Of a stretch of 64,000 nucleotides of DNA, positions 1 through 7,469 are shown one piece after another. Below the pieces are notes generated by a model. The model was not told the origin of the DNA. It was given only the letters and a program-made list of their open reading frames with translations, and made no database searches. Within the stretch, counting starts at the first letter, position 1; every line of letters starts with the position of its first letter. The position numbers were made by a program, and so were the translations under genes. Origin of the DNA: Actinoplanes subtropicus (lineage in GTDB: Bacteria; Actinomycetota; Actinomycetes; Mycobacteriales; Micromonosporaceae); contig NZ_JOJL01000002.1 in NCBI RefSeq assembly GCF_000721705.1, forward strand, positions 310,001 through 374,000. Direction: 5' to 3'.

Positions 1-27
1 ACCGCTCCTGCCCAGAAAGGTGCCGGA

Positions 28-252
28 ATGGCCAAGAAAATCATCATCGGACAGTCGGAGTGGACCATCAAGGACGCCGATGCCGAGGCGGTCGTCAGCA
101 AGCTGCGGGACGCGCTGACCCAGCGGGCGACGGTCGAACTGCCGCTGGCCGACGCCGAGGGCCGGGCGGTGAGCGTGTTCGTCAACGGCGCCACGGTGCC
201 CAGCCTGGTGCTCGACCTGGACGAGGGCCCACGCCCCAGCGAGATGTCGTAG
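28..252 (+). CDS. Small conserved-looking hypothetical protein, 74 aa
   Basis: Unrecognised family. It reads as a compact alpha/beta protein. An N-terminal strand (KKIIIG) is followed by a helix rich in Asp, Ala and Leu, and then two hydrophobic strands (VELPLA and VSVFVNG) with a third near the end (SLVLDLD). It has no signal peptide or membrane segment. AAAGGTG lies about 6 bases before the ATG and supports the start. A strong hairpin follows the stop, so it ends a transcription unit that begins outside the window. It lies just upstream of the sigma-like and CHAT genes and could belong to that locus, but nothing in the sequence proves this. Confidence 0.7.
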   Translation: MAKKIIIGQSEWTIKDADAEAVVSKLRDALTQRATVELPLADAEGRAVSVFVNGATVPSLVLDLDEGPRPSEMS

Positions 253-266
253 CGAACCGGCGACCA

Positions 267-295
267 GGGCCGGGCTCCGCAGTGGAGCCCGGCCC
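267..295 (+). terminator. Intrinsic-terminator-like hairpin after the first gene
   Basis: A perfect 12-bp G/C-rich stem (GGGCCGGGCTCC at 267-278 and its complement at 284-295) with a 5-base loop begins 14 bases after the stop codon at 252. No T-run follows, as is usual in high-GC actinobacteria. It separates the small upstream gene from the sigma-like gene at 394. Confidence 0.65.
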
Positions 296-393
296 GTACG
301 TATCCGGCGCCGGTTCGCGGGCCTCGTACGTAATCGGCGGTATCTCTTCCGGCGGCTCTGCCCGTCCGTCGGCCGCGCCACGAACCTGATGCC

Positions 394-1386
394 ATGGCCG
401 AGAACTCCTCGATCCGAAGCCTGGCCGAGGCCGGGCACCTCGCGCACCACTACCGGGCGGCGTCGCCGGCGGAACGGCGGGCGCTTCGCGCGGCCGCGGC
501 CGAGATCGCCGGCCGCATCGTCTTCCACCGGGTCACCCGGCCGATGGAGCACCGGCGGCGGCACCGGGCCTGCGCCTCGGGCGTGCGCCACCTGGAGCCC
601 GACTGCCTGGACCGCTACCACGACGACGTCGACGGCGTCCTCGACGACCTGTTCGCCCACGCCGACCGGCCGATCGCGAACCTCGAGGGCTGGATCACCG
701 CGCGGCTGCGCCGGTCCACCGTGGACGCCCATCGCCGTCGCCGCGGCGAACGTGGTGCGCAGCAACGCCCGCGGCCGCCGGCCTGGCTCATCGCCGAGCT
801 CGGCGGCGACCCGTGGCGGGTCGAGCTGGCCCGGGCGATCCTCGAGTGGGTCGGGGTCGAGGCGACGGCCGGCCGCTCGATCTGGCCGCTGACCGCCTGG
901 ACCGAGCGGCGGATCGCGGTCACCGGGGAGCACGACGCCGGCGAGGCCGCCGTGGCGGCCGAGGTGGAGGCTGTCCTGGCGACCATGCGCCGGCGCCGCG
1001 GCTGGTACGAGAAGAACGTGGAGCGGCCGCTCGGCCGCAAGGAGGCGGCGGTCTGGTTCCCGGCCGGTGCCGACGACGGCGAGCCGGAACCGCTGGCCCT
1101 GGTGCCGCCCTACGAGCGGGACGACGCCGAGCTGCGGGCGCTGGCGGCCCGGGCGATCGAGCTGATCGCGGCCCGGCTGGCCCGCGACGAGAAGGCGGCC
1201 GACGTGGTGCCCGAGGTGCTGGCCGCCGTGTTCGGGGAGTTGCCGGCGGCGCACGGGCTGGACCGGGTGCCGGGCGCCGACCGGGGCGGGCCGGAGGAGG
1301 TGGTCGCGCTCATCGCCGAGCCGGCCCGCCTGCGCCGCGTCATCGCGACGGTCGTCCGCCTCCTGGGCGGCCGTGCCGAGCCCTGA
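394..1386 (+). CDS. Sigma-70 region 2-like protein A of the caspase/CHAT locus
   Basis: A 330-aa soluble protein with no clear family name. Residues 71-127 resemble sigma-factor region 2: an acidic helix (CLDRYHDDVDGVL), a W-containing helix (LEGWITARLRR), then VDAHRRRRGERGAQQRPR. This follows the usual aWLyriarN...D..Rrrr pattern. Region 4 is not visible. Instead there is a second conserved block (EWVGV, SIWPLTAW, WYEKNVERPLG) and a helical C terminus. A paralogue at 9196-10311 shares all these blocks. No good ribosome binding site precedes the ATG, so the start is tentative. It may be a divergent sigma or anti-sigma-like adaptor for the locus; promoter recognition is inference only. Confidence 0.7.
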   Translation: MAENSSIRSLAEAGHLAHHYRAASPAERRALRAAAAEIAGRIVFHRVTRPMEHRRRHRACASGVRHLEPDCLDRYHDDVDGVLDDLFAHADRPIANLEGWITARLRRSTVDAHRRRRGERGAQQRPRPPAWLIAELGGDPWRVELARAILEWVGVEATAGRSIWPLTAWTERRIAVTGEHDAGEAAVAAEVEAVLATMRRRRGWYEKNVERPLGRKEAAVWFPAGADDGEPEPLALVPPYERDDAELRALAARAIELIAARLARDEKAADVVPEVLAAVFGELPAAHGLDRVPGADRGGPEEVVALIAEPARLRRVIATVVRLLGGRAEP

Positions 1387-1393
1387 TGCGTCC

Positions 1394-1927
1394 TCAGTTC
1401 GAGCCTTCGAAGATCTTCTTGTCGCCGAGGACCTTGTCCCCGCCGACCTTGTCGCCGTACACGAACTCGAGGTTGTCCACCCGGACCTCGAACTCCGCGG
1501 CCGGATTGTCGATCGCGTCGGTGACCTGCATGGTCAGCTCGTCGATCTGCGCCTTGTCCGTGCTCACCACGGCGGCCTCCTCGCTGCCGGCCATGGCGAC
1601 GCGCAGCACGTACACCCGGGGCAGCCGCAGCAGGCGGACGAGCCCGGCGAGGTGGAACACCAGGAGGCCGCCGACGATCGGCCAGAACACCACCCAGGCG
1701 GCGGTGGGCAGCGCCCGGCCGAGCTTGGCCATGGCGATCGCGCCGAGGACGGCGAACATGATGGTGGCGCCGGCGCGGCGGCCGAAGTCCACGAAGATCG
1801 GCAAGCGTTTCAGCCGCAGCTGGACCGGATGGATCCGGACCACGTGCGACAGCGGGTAGGCCTCCGATCCGACCCACAGGATCCGCCGACTGATCCGGAC
1901 CCGGACGGCCGTGCGCTTGACCTTCAT
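1394..1927 (-). CDS. DUF6232-like two-helix membrane protein with C-terminal GDK pentad repeats
   Basis: 177 aa. The N terminus (residues 1-45) is a small beta-rich module with the 'YPLSHVVRI' pattern of actinobacterial DUF6232 proteins. Two hydrophobic helices follow (about 48-64 and 68-86), then a cytoplasmic-looking tail. The last 20 residues contain three five-residue repeats (YGDKV, GGDKV, LGDKK). The same repeat opens the divergently transcribed CHAT protein at 2019. The ATG is preceded by an AGGGGGG-type site. The gene converges with the sigma-like gene, with only 7 bases between their stops. It may be a membrane anchor or sensor that docks the CHAT effector through the shared repeat, which is inference. 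Confidence 0.75.
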   Translation of the reverse strand: MKVKRTAVRVRISRRILWVGSEAYPLSHVVRIHPVQLRLKRLPIFVDFGRRAGATIMFAVLGAIAMAKLGRALPTAAWVVFWPIVGGLLVFHLAGLVRLLRLPRVYVLRVAMAGSEEAAVVSTDKAQIDELTMQVTDAIDNPAAEFEVRVDNLEFVYGDKVGGDKVLGDKKIFEGSN

Positions 1928-1969
1928 GACCCAGCCCCCCTCGGGACTCGACAGTGACCACCGTCGTGA

Positions 1970-2000
1970 TCTGACGGACAGGATCCCGCTGTCCGTCAGA
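1970..2000. promoter_or_regulatory. Perfect 12-bp inverted repeat upstream of the first CHAT operon
   Basis: The arms TCTGACGGACAG (1970-1981) and CTGTCCGTCAGA (1989-2000) are exact complements with a 7-bp spacer. They lie between the divergent DUF6232-like and CHAT genes, 19 bases before the CHAT start. A near match sits in the same position before the second CHAT operon (10624-10655), so this is probably a shared operator rather than a chance hairpin. Candidate binders are the Crp-type protein at 4847 or one of the sigma-like proteins. Confidence 0.65.
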
Positions 2001-2018
2001 CCCCTTCGGGAGGTGGCC

Positions 2019-2705
2019 ATGGGCGACATCGTGCACGGTGACAAGGTCAACGGCGACAAGATCAACGGCAACAAGATTGTGTACGCGGCGGGCCGGCCGA
2101 CGCCGCGAGCGGAGCCGAAGGTGATTCTCCTGATGAGCGCCGACGCCGACGGGCGGCGGCCCCTCGGCCTGGACCGGGAGCATCGCGAGGTCGACGCGGC
2201 GATCTGGAACGCGCACGCCGGCGGACGGCTGGAGGTGCGGGTGGCCGACGCGGTCCGGATGGCGGACCTGCAGCGGTCGTTGCTGCGGCACCACCCGGTG
2301 ATCGCGCACTTCAGCGGCCACGGATCGGCCGCCTACGGGATCATGGTGACCGACGCCGGCGGCCGCCCGCGCGCGGTACCGCCGGACGCCCTGAGCGACC
2401 TGTTCCGGGTGATGCGCGAAGATCTGCTGTGCGTCGTGCTCAACGCGTGCTTCACCGAGGAGCAGGCGCACGCTATCGCCGAGCACATTCCCTGCGTCAT
2501 CGGCATGCGCGGCGGCATCCTCGACGACGCCGCGATCAGCTTCGCCACCGCGTTCTACCAGGCCGTCGCCTACGGCCGGACCCTCGGCACGGCGTTCGAG
2601 CTCGGGTGCAATCAGCTGCTGCTCGACGGCCACCCCGACGCCGTCCGTCCGCGACTCGTCGCGACGCCGGGCGCCGCGCATCTTCGCGTGCTCGAGCGTT
2701 CCTGA
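2019..2705 (+). CDS. CHAT-domain (caspase-fold) protein with N-terminal GDK repeats
   Basis: 228 aa. Residues 1-22 are four pentads (GDIVH, GDKVN, GDKIN, GNKIV). The rest is a minimal CHAT domain with the catalytic His in 'IAHFSGHGS' (His101) and Cys in 'VVLNACF' (Cys144), so it looks catalytically competent. There is no TPR region, unlike most CHAT proteins. The start is the ATG after GGGAGG at 2008-2013; an upstream ATG at 1911 would run through the palindrome. The stop overlaps the start of the next CHAT gene by one base (TGATG), so the two are co-translated. It is probably an effector protease recruited by the GDK motif; its substrate is unknown. Confidence 0.85.
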   Translation: MGDIVHGDKVNGDKINGNKIVYAAGRPTPRAEPKVILLMSADADGRRPLGLDREHREVDAAIWNAHAGGRLEVRVADAVRMADLQRSLLRHHPVIAHFSGHGSAAYGIMVTDAGGRPRAVPPDALSDLFRVMREDLLCVVLNACFTEEQAHAIAEHIPCVIGMRGGILDDAAISFATAFYQAVAYGRTLGTAFELGCNQLLLDGHPDAVRPRLVATPGAAHLRVLERS

Positions 2706-4843
2706 TGGCGGCGCCCCGGAGTCTGGCGGCGGAACTCGTCGCGAGGAACGCCCGGTGGGCCGCGCTCGCGGTGGCCTCGGCCGGCGCCGGGGAGTCGCTG
2801 ACCGCGGCACTGCGGACGCCGGGCGATCCCCTGTCGTTCGCGCGGGCCGCGGTGGCCACCCTGGAACTGGACTGGGTCGCCGAGGAACTGCCCGACCCGG
2901 ACTGCTCGGCGCTGGCCGCGACGCATCTGCGGGACTGCCACCGGGCCGCCGCGGTGCTCCCCGTCGCCGCGTACGAGCATGAGGTGATCCGGGTCGCGGC
3001 GGAGGACGTCGAGGCCGCCCACCGCCGGATCGCCGCGTCGACCTTGCGATACCGGGCCGTCCGGGCCGAGAACGCGGGCCGGCCGGACGAGGGCCGGCGG
3101 CTGCGGGAGCAGGCGTTGTCGCGGGCGCCGGCCGGGTCGTACCTTCGAGCGGTCCTGCTGATCGAGCTGGGCCGCCTGGGTGAGGCAGGCGCGGCGATCG
3201 ACGAGACGACGGGCCTGGACCCGGTGGTCCTGGCCGAGCTGAACGTCCGCGCCGGGCGGCCCGCCGTGGCCCGGACGATCCTCGCCCACTCCGGCGGGGC
3301 ACCGCGCCAGCAGCCATGGGGGGACCTCGGGCGCCGAGCGGAGATCGCCTTGATGCTGGGCGATCTCGAGGAGGCCGATGGGCTGGCCGCTCGGGCGGTG
3401 GAAGCATTCGAGCGGAGCCTGGCTGCGGCGGGTTGCGGCTACTACCGCGCCCTGGCCGGCGATCACGTGGCGGTGGCCGGGATGTACAACGTCGCCGCGC
3501 GGGCCCGGCTCGAGCTCGGCGACGCCGGCGGCGCGTTCGGCCTGGTCGACCGGCTGCGGGCGGAGATCGTCCGGGCGGCCCCGGACCGCGAGGCGCGGCG
3601 GGCCGAGGCCCACCTCGGCGCCGTTCATGAGGGGCTGGCCGCCGCCGCGCTGCGTGGCGACCGGCCGGCGTACGCCGACGTGGTCGCGGCGGTCGAGGCA
3701 GCCGAGGAGGCGGCCGGCCGGGCCGCCACCGGGCCGCCGGCCGCGGCCGGCCTGGACGAGGTGCGCCGCGCGCTGCCCGCGAACGCCGCCCTGCTGTACT
3801 ACCAGTCGTTCGACCTGGATCTGATCATCTGGGCGGTCCGCCGCGACGGGATCGTGGTCGAGCGGCGCGAACGGCTGCGCCGGGATCTGATCCGGTCGGT
3901 GCGCGAACTGCACTCGGCGTGTTCCGGCCTGGGCGGCGACGGCGCCCGGGTGCCCGGCCTCGCCGCCCGCGTGGCGGCCGACCTGATCGAGCCGGTCGCC
4001 GCCGCGCTGACCGGGGTGGACCGTCTCTTCGTGGCGCCGCCGGGCGCCCTGATGCTGCTGCCGTTCGCCGTCCTCCCGTTCGGCGGCTCGACCCTGGCCG
4101 AGCGGTTCACCGTGTCCGTCCTGCCGTCGGCCGCGCTGCTGACCCGCCCCGGCGCGGGCCGGCCGCCCGACCTGGACGGCCCGGCGCTGCTGGTCGGCGA
4201 TCCCGACTACGCCGCCCTGCCCCGGCTGCCCGGCACCGGGGTCGAGGTGCGGGCGATCGCCGCCCGGCTGCGCTCCGCCGTCGCGCTGACCGGCCCGGAC
4301 GCGACGGCCGAGGCGTTCGCGCGGCACGCGCCCGGCCGGTCCGTCGTGCACCTGGCCACGCACGGCGAGGTGGACGAGATCCGGCCGTACCTGAGCTCGC
4401 TGGCGCTGTCCGGCGGTGCCCGGCTCACGATGCCGGACCTGGCCGGGCTCGACCTCGGCATCGACCTGCTCGTGCTGTCGGCCTGCCACACCGGCCGCGG
4501 CCGGGCCACCGCCGGCGGCGACGTGCTGGGCCTGGCCCGAGCCGCCGTCGCGGCCGGCGTCCGGCACCTGATCGTCTCGCTCTGGCCGGTCGACGACGTC
4601 GCGGCCTGCCTGCTGATGACCACGTTCTACCGGCGGCTGGCCCGGGGCCACGGCGTCGCCGCGGCGCTGGCCTGTGCCGCGCGCCGGGTCCGCGCGATGG
4701 ACGCGGGCGAGCGGGCGGCGGCGTACGCCCGGCTGGCCGGCGCACCCGGCAGCGGGAAGGCGCGTGACGTCGGCGCGGTCGAGCGGAGTGGCCCGGGAGA
4801 CGGGCCCGCGTACTGGGCACCCTTCATCCACATCGGAGTTTGA
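2705..4843 (+). CDS. TPR-CHAT caspase-like protease
   Basis: 712 aa. Residues 1 to about 350 are helical repeats of the TPR type. Residues about 370-712 form a CHAT domain with the 'VVHLATHGE' His (553) and 'LVLSACHTGRG' Cys (594), both of the expected dyad, followed by the typical 'VSLWPVDD' segment and a C-terminal 'YWAPFIHIG'. CHAT proteases of this plan are known in bacteria as TPR-coupled caspase relatives that cleave specific partners. It is the second gene of a three-gene operon. The start overlaps the preceding stop, and the Crp-type gene follows after 3 bases. Confidence 0.92.
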   Translation: MAAPRSLAAELVARNARWAALAVASAGAGESLTAALRTPGDPLSFARAAVATLELDWVAEELPDPDCSALAATHLRDCHRAAAVLPVAAYEHEVIRVAAEDVEAAHRRIAASTLRYRAVRAENAGRPDEGRRLREQALSRAPAGSYLRAVLLIELGRLGEAGAAIDETTGLDPVVLAELNVRAGRPAVARTILAHSGGAPRQQPWGDLGRRAEIALMLGDLEEADGLAARAVEAFERSLAAAGCGYYRALAGDHVAVAGMYNVAARARLELGDAGGAFGLVDRLRAEIVRAAPDREARRAEAHLGAVHEGLAAAALRGDRPAYADVVAAVEAAEEAAGRAATGPPAAAGLDEVRRALPANAALLYYQSFDLDLIIWAVRRDGIVVERRERLRRDLIRSVRELHSACSGLGGDGARVPGLAARVAADLIEPVAAALTGVDRLFVAPPGALMLLPFAVLPFGGSTLAERFTVSVLPSAALLTRPGAGRPPDLDGPALLVGDPDYAALPRLPGTGVEVRAIAARLRSAVALTGPDATAEAFARHAPGRSVVHLATHGEVDEIRPYLSSLALSGGARLTMPDLAGLDLGIDLLVLSACHTGRGRATAGGDVLGLARAAVAAGVRHLIVSLWPVDDVAACLLMTTFYRRLARGHGVAAALACAARRVRAMDAGERAAAYARLAGAPGSGKARDVGAVERSGPGDGPAYWAPFIHIGV

Positions 4844-4846
4844 AGA

Positions 4847-5542
4847 ATGACCGAAGCCGACCCGGTGTGGGCGCCCGGATCGTTCCTCTCGCTGATCACT
4901 GCCGAGGAGCGCGAACAACTCCTGGCCCTCGGCACCACGCGGCGCCTCCCACCCGGCCGGCAGCTGCTGGTCGAGGGCCGGCTCGACGCCCACGTCGAGA
5001 TCATCCGCCAGGGGCACGTCAAGGTCTCCACGTCGGTCGCCGGCCTGCCGCGGCTGCTGGCGATCCGGTTGCCCGGCGACCTGGTCGGCGAGCTGGCCGC
5101 GGTCACCGGCGGCGGGCGCAGCGCCACCGTCACCACCTGCGGCGAGGTGGTGTCGACGGTGATCCAGCGGCCGGACTTCATGGGCTTCCTCGCCCGGCAC
5201 CCGAACGTGGCGGCACAGGTCACGGCGACCGTCGGGCGGCGGCTGCGCTGGGCCAACGAGCGCCGCTCGGAGTTCTCGGCCTTCCCGGTGCACGTGCGGC
5301 TGGCGCGGGTGCTCAGCGAGATCGCGGCCAGCTGCGGCGAGGCGGTCGACGACGGGCTGCTGATCGGTGTCGAGCTCAGCCAGACCGAGCTGGCCACGCT
5401 GGTCGGCGCGCGCGAGGACACCGTCCAGCGCGGACTGCGGATGCTGCGCCAGGACGGCCTCCTGCGTACCGGGTATCGCCAGATCGTGATCCTGGACGAG
5501 CCGGGCCTGCGCGCGGTCGCCGACCGGGCCGAGTGGCAATGA
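4847..5542 (+). CDS. Crp/Fnr-family transcriptional regulator
   Basis: 231 aa. The cNMP-binding domain spans residues about 10-125. Its phosphate-binding cassette 'GELAAVTGGGRSATV' retains the Glu (82), Arg (91) and Ser (92) that contact cyclic nucleotides in E. coli CRP. A linker helix follows, then a winged helix (about 150-220) with 'LSQTELATLVGAREDTVQRGL'. It has no Fnr-type cysteine cluster. It is the last gene of the CHAT operon, and GGAG lies inside the end of the TPR-CHAT gene. A cyclase-like gene sits 2 kb away in the opposite operon, so cAMP or cGMP control of this locus is plausible. The operator it binds is not known. Confidence 0.92.
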   Translation: MTEADPVWAPGSFLSLITAEEREQLLALGTTRRLPPGRQLLVEGRLDAHVEIIRQGHVKVSTSVAGLPRLLAIRLPGDLVGELAAVTGGGRSATVTTCGEVVSTVIQRPDFMGFLARHPNVAAQVTATVGRRLRWANERRSEFSAFPVHVRLARVLSEIAASCGEAVDDGLLIGVELSQTELATLVGAREDTVQRGLRMLRQDGLLRTGYRQIVILDEPGLRAVADRAEWQ

Positions 5543-5546
5543 CCGA

Positions 5547-7469
5547 TCAGTCCGGCACCTCGGTGACCAGGGTGAGCGACTCGACGGTCCAGTCGTAGGC
5601 GCCGCGGTCCGTCTCGGCCTCGCCGAGATCGCGCAGCACCACGCCGTTGCCGATCCGCTCCAGCAGGCCGCGGGAGGTCAGGGCGCTCCGCTCGCGGGAC
5701 AACCGGCCGCCCAGCTGCGGCAGCAGGAACGGCTCGGCGCTGAACTGCTGCTCGGCCACCAGCAGCAGGAGCCGGTCGCGGGCGCGGGCACCGGGCTCCG
5801 GTGCCATGCCGTCCGGCAGGTACGCCTGGACGCGCCGGCCCGCCAGCACGGCCGCCGGGCTCCGGGGCGCGATGAAGTCGCCGGGGAACAGCGCGGCGTG
5901 CACCCGGAATCGCGGCGTCAGGTCGAGCAGGACGCAGAAGAGCTCGCGGTCCGAGGTGTTGTGCAGCCGGAGGAACACCTCGGGCGGGCGCCGGCCGGAG
6001 CCGTCCCGGAGGTAGCTCAGGGTGAGCTCGCCGCCGGTGGGTTCGAGCACCGATCCGCCCGTCCGCGGCGCGAGCGCCAGATCGGCGGGTGCCTCGAGCA
6101 CCTCGATACGGACCGCCCCGGCCAGCTCGGATCGCGGGTTGACCAGCGTGGACAGCAGGGTCCACCGGGCGATGTGCTCCAGCGCCCCGACCGCCTCCTC
6201 GGCCCGCACCTCGCACCGGCGCCGGCCGCGGTCGTCGTCGATGCCGACCATCCCGGACGGGTCGACGTCGGCCCGCAGGTCGGCCGGCGATCCCGGCTCG
6301 ACGTCGCGGACATGGGGGGAGGGACGGCCGCCCGGTGCCGCGGTGTGCAGGTCCAGCAGCAGCCGCCGGACCGCCGCCGGGTCGCGACCGGTCACCGACA
6401 CGGTGAGACGCGGCAGCGGTACCTGGGTCACCACCATCGGGTACTGCCGGTCGCGGGCCGGCGCCCAGCCGTCGTCCGGCCGCACCAGACTGCGGTGGGT
6501 CTGCACGGTGGTCACGGTCGCCTGCTGCGACGGCGAGCCCCCGCGTACGCCGACCTGCAGGCCCTCGCCCGCGGGCAGCCCGTGCACCGCGCCGGCGTCG
6601 ATCTCCCAGTCGCCGCGCAGGTAGCGCATCCGCATCGCCGCGCCGTGCACGCCGGGCCGCGGCGACAGGAACGCGTGATCGGCCAGCGGCGAGGCGGCCG
6701 GGCGAAGCTGCGGCGTCTGGTCCCGCACCCGCTGCTCCACCTCGGTCCGGGCCGCCGCGGCCAGCTCACGGTAGGTGGCGAGCGGGCTCAGTTGCTCGAG
6801 GGCGCGCAGCAGCGACCAGCTGAAGACGCCGCGGTCCCGGCCGCCGATCTCGATTTCGCGGGCACGTTCGGTCGAGCGGCAGGCGGCCAGCGCGATGTGC
6901 TCGGGCCGGTCGGCCGCCGCGGCGGCGTGGATCAGCTCGGGGACGAGCGACGCGCGGATGCGGGGCGCGGCCTCGGGCACGTTGCGGAACGACGTCCGGC
7001 CGGTCGGGATCTCGCGGGTGGCGCCGTCGGAGTGACAGCTGTCGAGCACGACGGCCACGTGGGCGGCGTGCCGGCCCACGTCGTCGAGCAGCACCGACAG
7101 CTCCTTGTCCCACAGGTCCGGCACCTCGCCGGTCCGGCTGTCCGCACACACCAGCGTCTGCAGCCGCCGGGTCGGCTCGGCGAACCACGCCCAGTCCGGG
7201 CACGCCGCGTCGGAGCCGTGCCCGCTGAACCAGAACAGCACCGCGTCCGCCGGCGTGGCCCGCCCCAGATGCGTACGGATGGCCTCGACCACCGCCGCCC
7301 GGGAGGCCTCGCCGTCGCGCAGGACCTTGATGCGGGGCCGCGACTCCGCATCCGGACGGGTCAGGTAGGCCTCGACGGCCTCGACGTCGTTGACGCAGCC
7401 GCGCAGGTTCGGCACGTCCGGATCGGCGTACTCGTTGATGCCGACCAGCAGGGCGTACAACGTGGTCAT
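5547..7469 (-). CDS. Metacaspase-like C14 peptidase with C-terminal DUF4384-like region
   Basis: 640 aa. It opens directly with the caspase fold: 'TLYALLVGINEYADP', the catalytic His in 'LFWFSGHGSDA' (84) and Cys in 'VVLDSCHSDGA' (145). Both dyad residues are present. The C-terminal half is beta-rich and contains a stretch like DUF4384 ('VFLRLHNTSDRELFCVLLDL ... LFPGDF'), which often accompanies bacterial caspases. The start is set by an ATGA overlap with the cyclase gene (7466-7469); a longer frame to 7706 would lie inside that gene. It converges with the Crp gene at a 4-base gap. It is a likely death effector of the locus. Confidence 0.9.
   Translation of the reverse strand: MTTLYALLVGINEYADPDVPNLRGCVNDVEAVEAYLTRPDAESRPRIKVLRDGEASRAAVVEAIRTHLGRATPADAVLFWFSGHGSDAACPDWAWFAEPTRRLQTLVCADSRTGEVPDLWDKELSVLLDDVGRHAAHVAVVLDSCHSDGATREIPTGRTSFRNVPEAAPRIRASLVPELIHAAAAADRPEHIALAACRSTERAREIEIGGRDRGVFSWSLLRALEQLSPLATYRELAAAARTEVEQRVRDQTPQLRPAASPLADHAFLSPRPGVHGAAMRMRYLRGDWEIDAGAVHGLPAGEGLQVGVRGGSPSQQATVTTVQTHRSLVRPDDGWAPARDRQYPMVVTQVPLPRLTVSVTGRDPAAVRRLLLDLHTAAPGGRPSPHVRDVEPGSPADLRADVDPSGMVGIDDDRGRRRCEVRAEEAVGALEHIARWTLLSTLVNPRSELAGAVRIEVLEAPADLALAPRTGGSVLEPTGGELTLSYLRDGSGRRPPEVFLRLHNTSDRELFCVLLDLTPRFRVHAALFPGDFIAPRSPAAVLAGRRVQAYLPDGMAPEPGARARDRLLLLVAEQQFSAEPFLLPQLGGRLSRERSALTSRGLLERIGNGVVLRDLGEAETDRGAYDWTVESLTLVTEVPD

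Noticed and set aside
1970..2000. The inverted repeat as a terminator of the preceding gene
   Set aside because: It lies between two divergent starts, so no gene ends there, and the sequence is repeated before the second CHAT operon.
1110..3407. 765-codon open frame on the minus strand
   Set aside because: It runs antisense through the sigma-like, DUF6232-like and CHAT genes, is Arg/Pro-rich and has no motif. It is a shadow frame caused by high GC.
2612..5539. 975-codon open frame on the minus strand
   Set aside because: Antisense to the TPR-CHAT and Crp genes, which have complete family motifs; composition is typical of a shadow frame.
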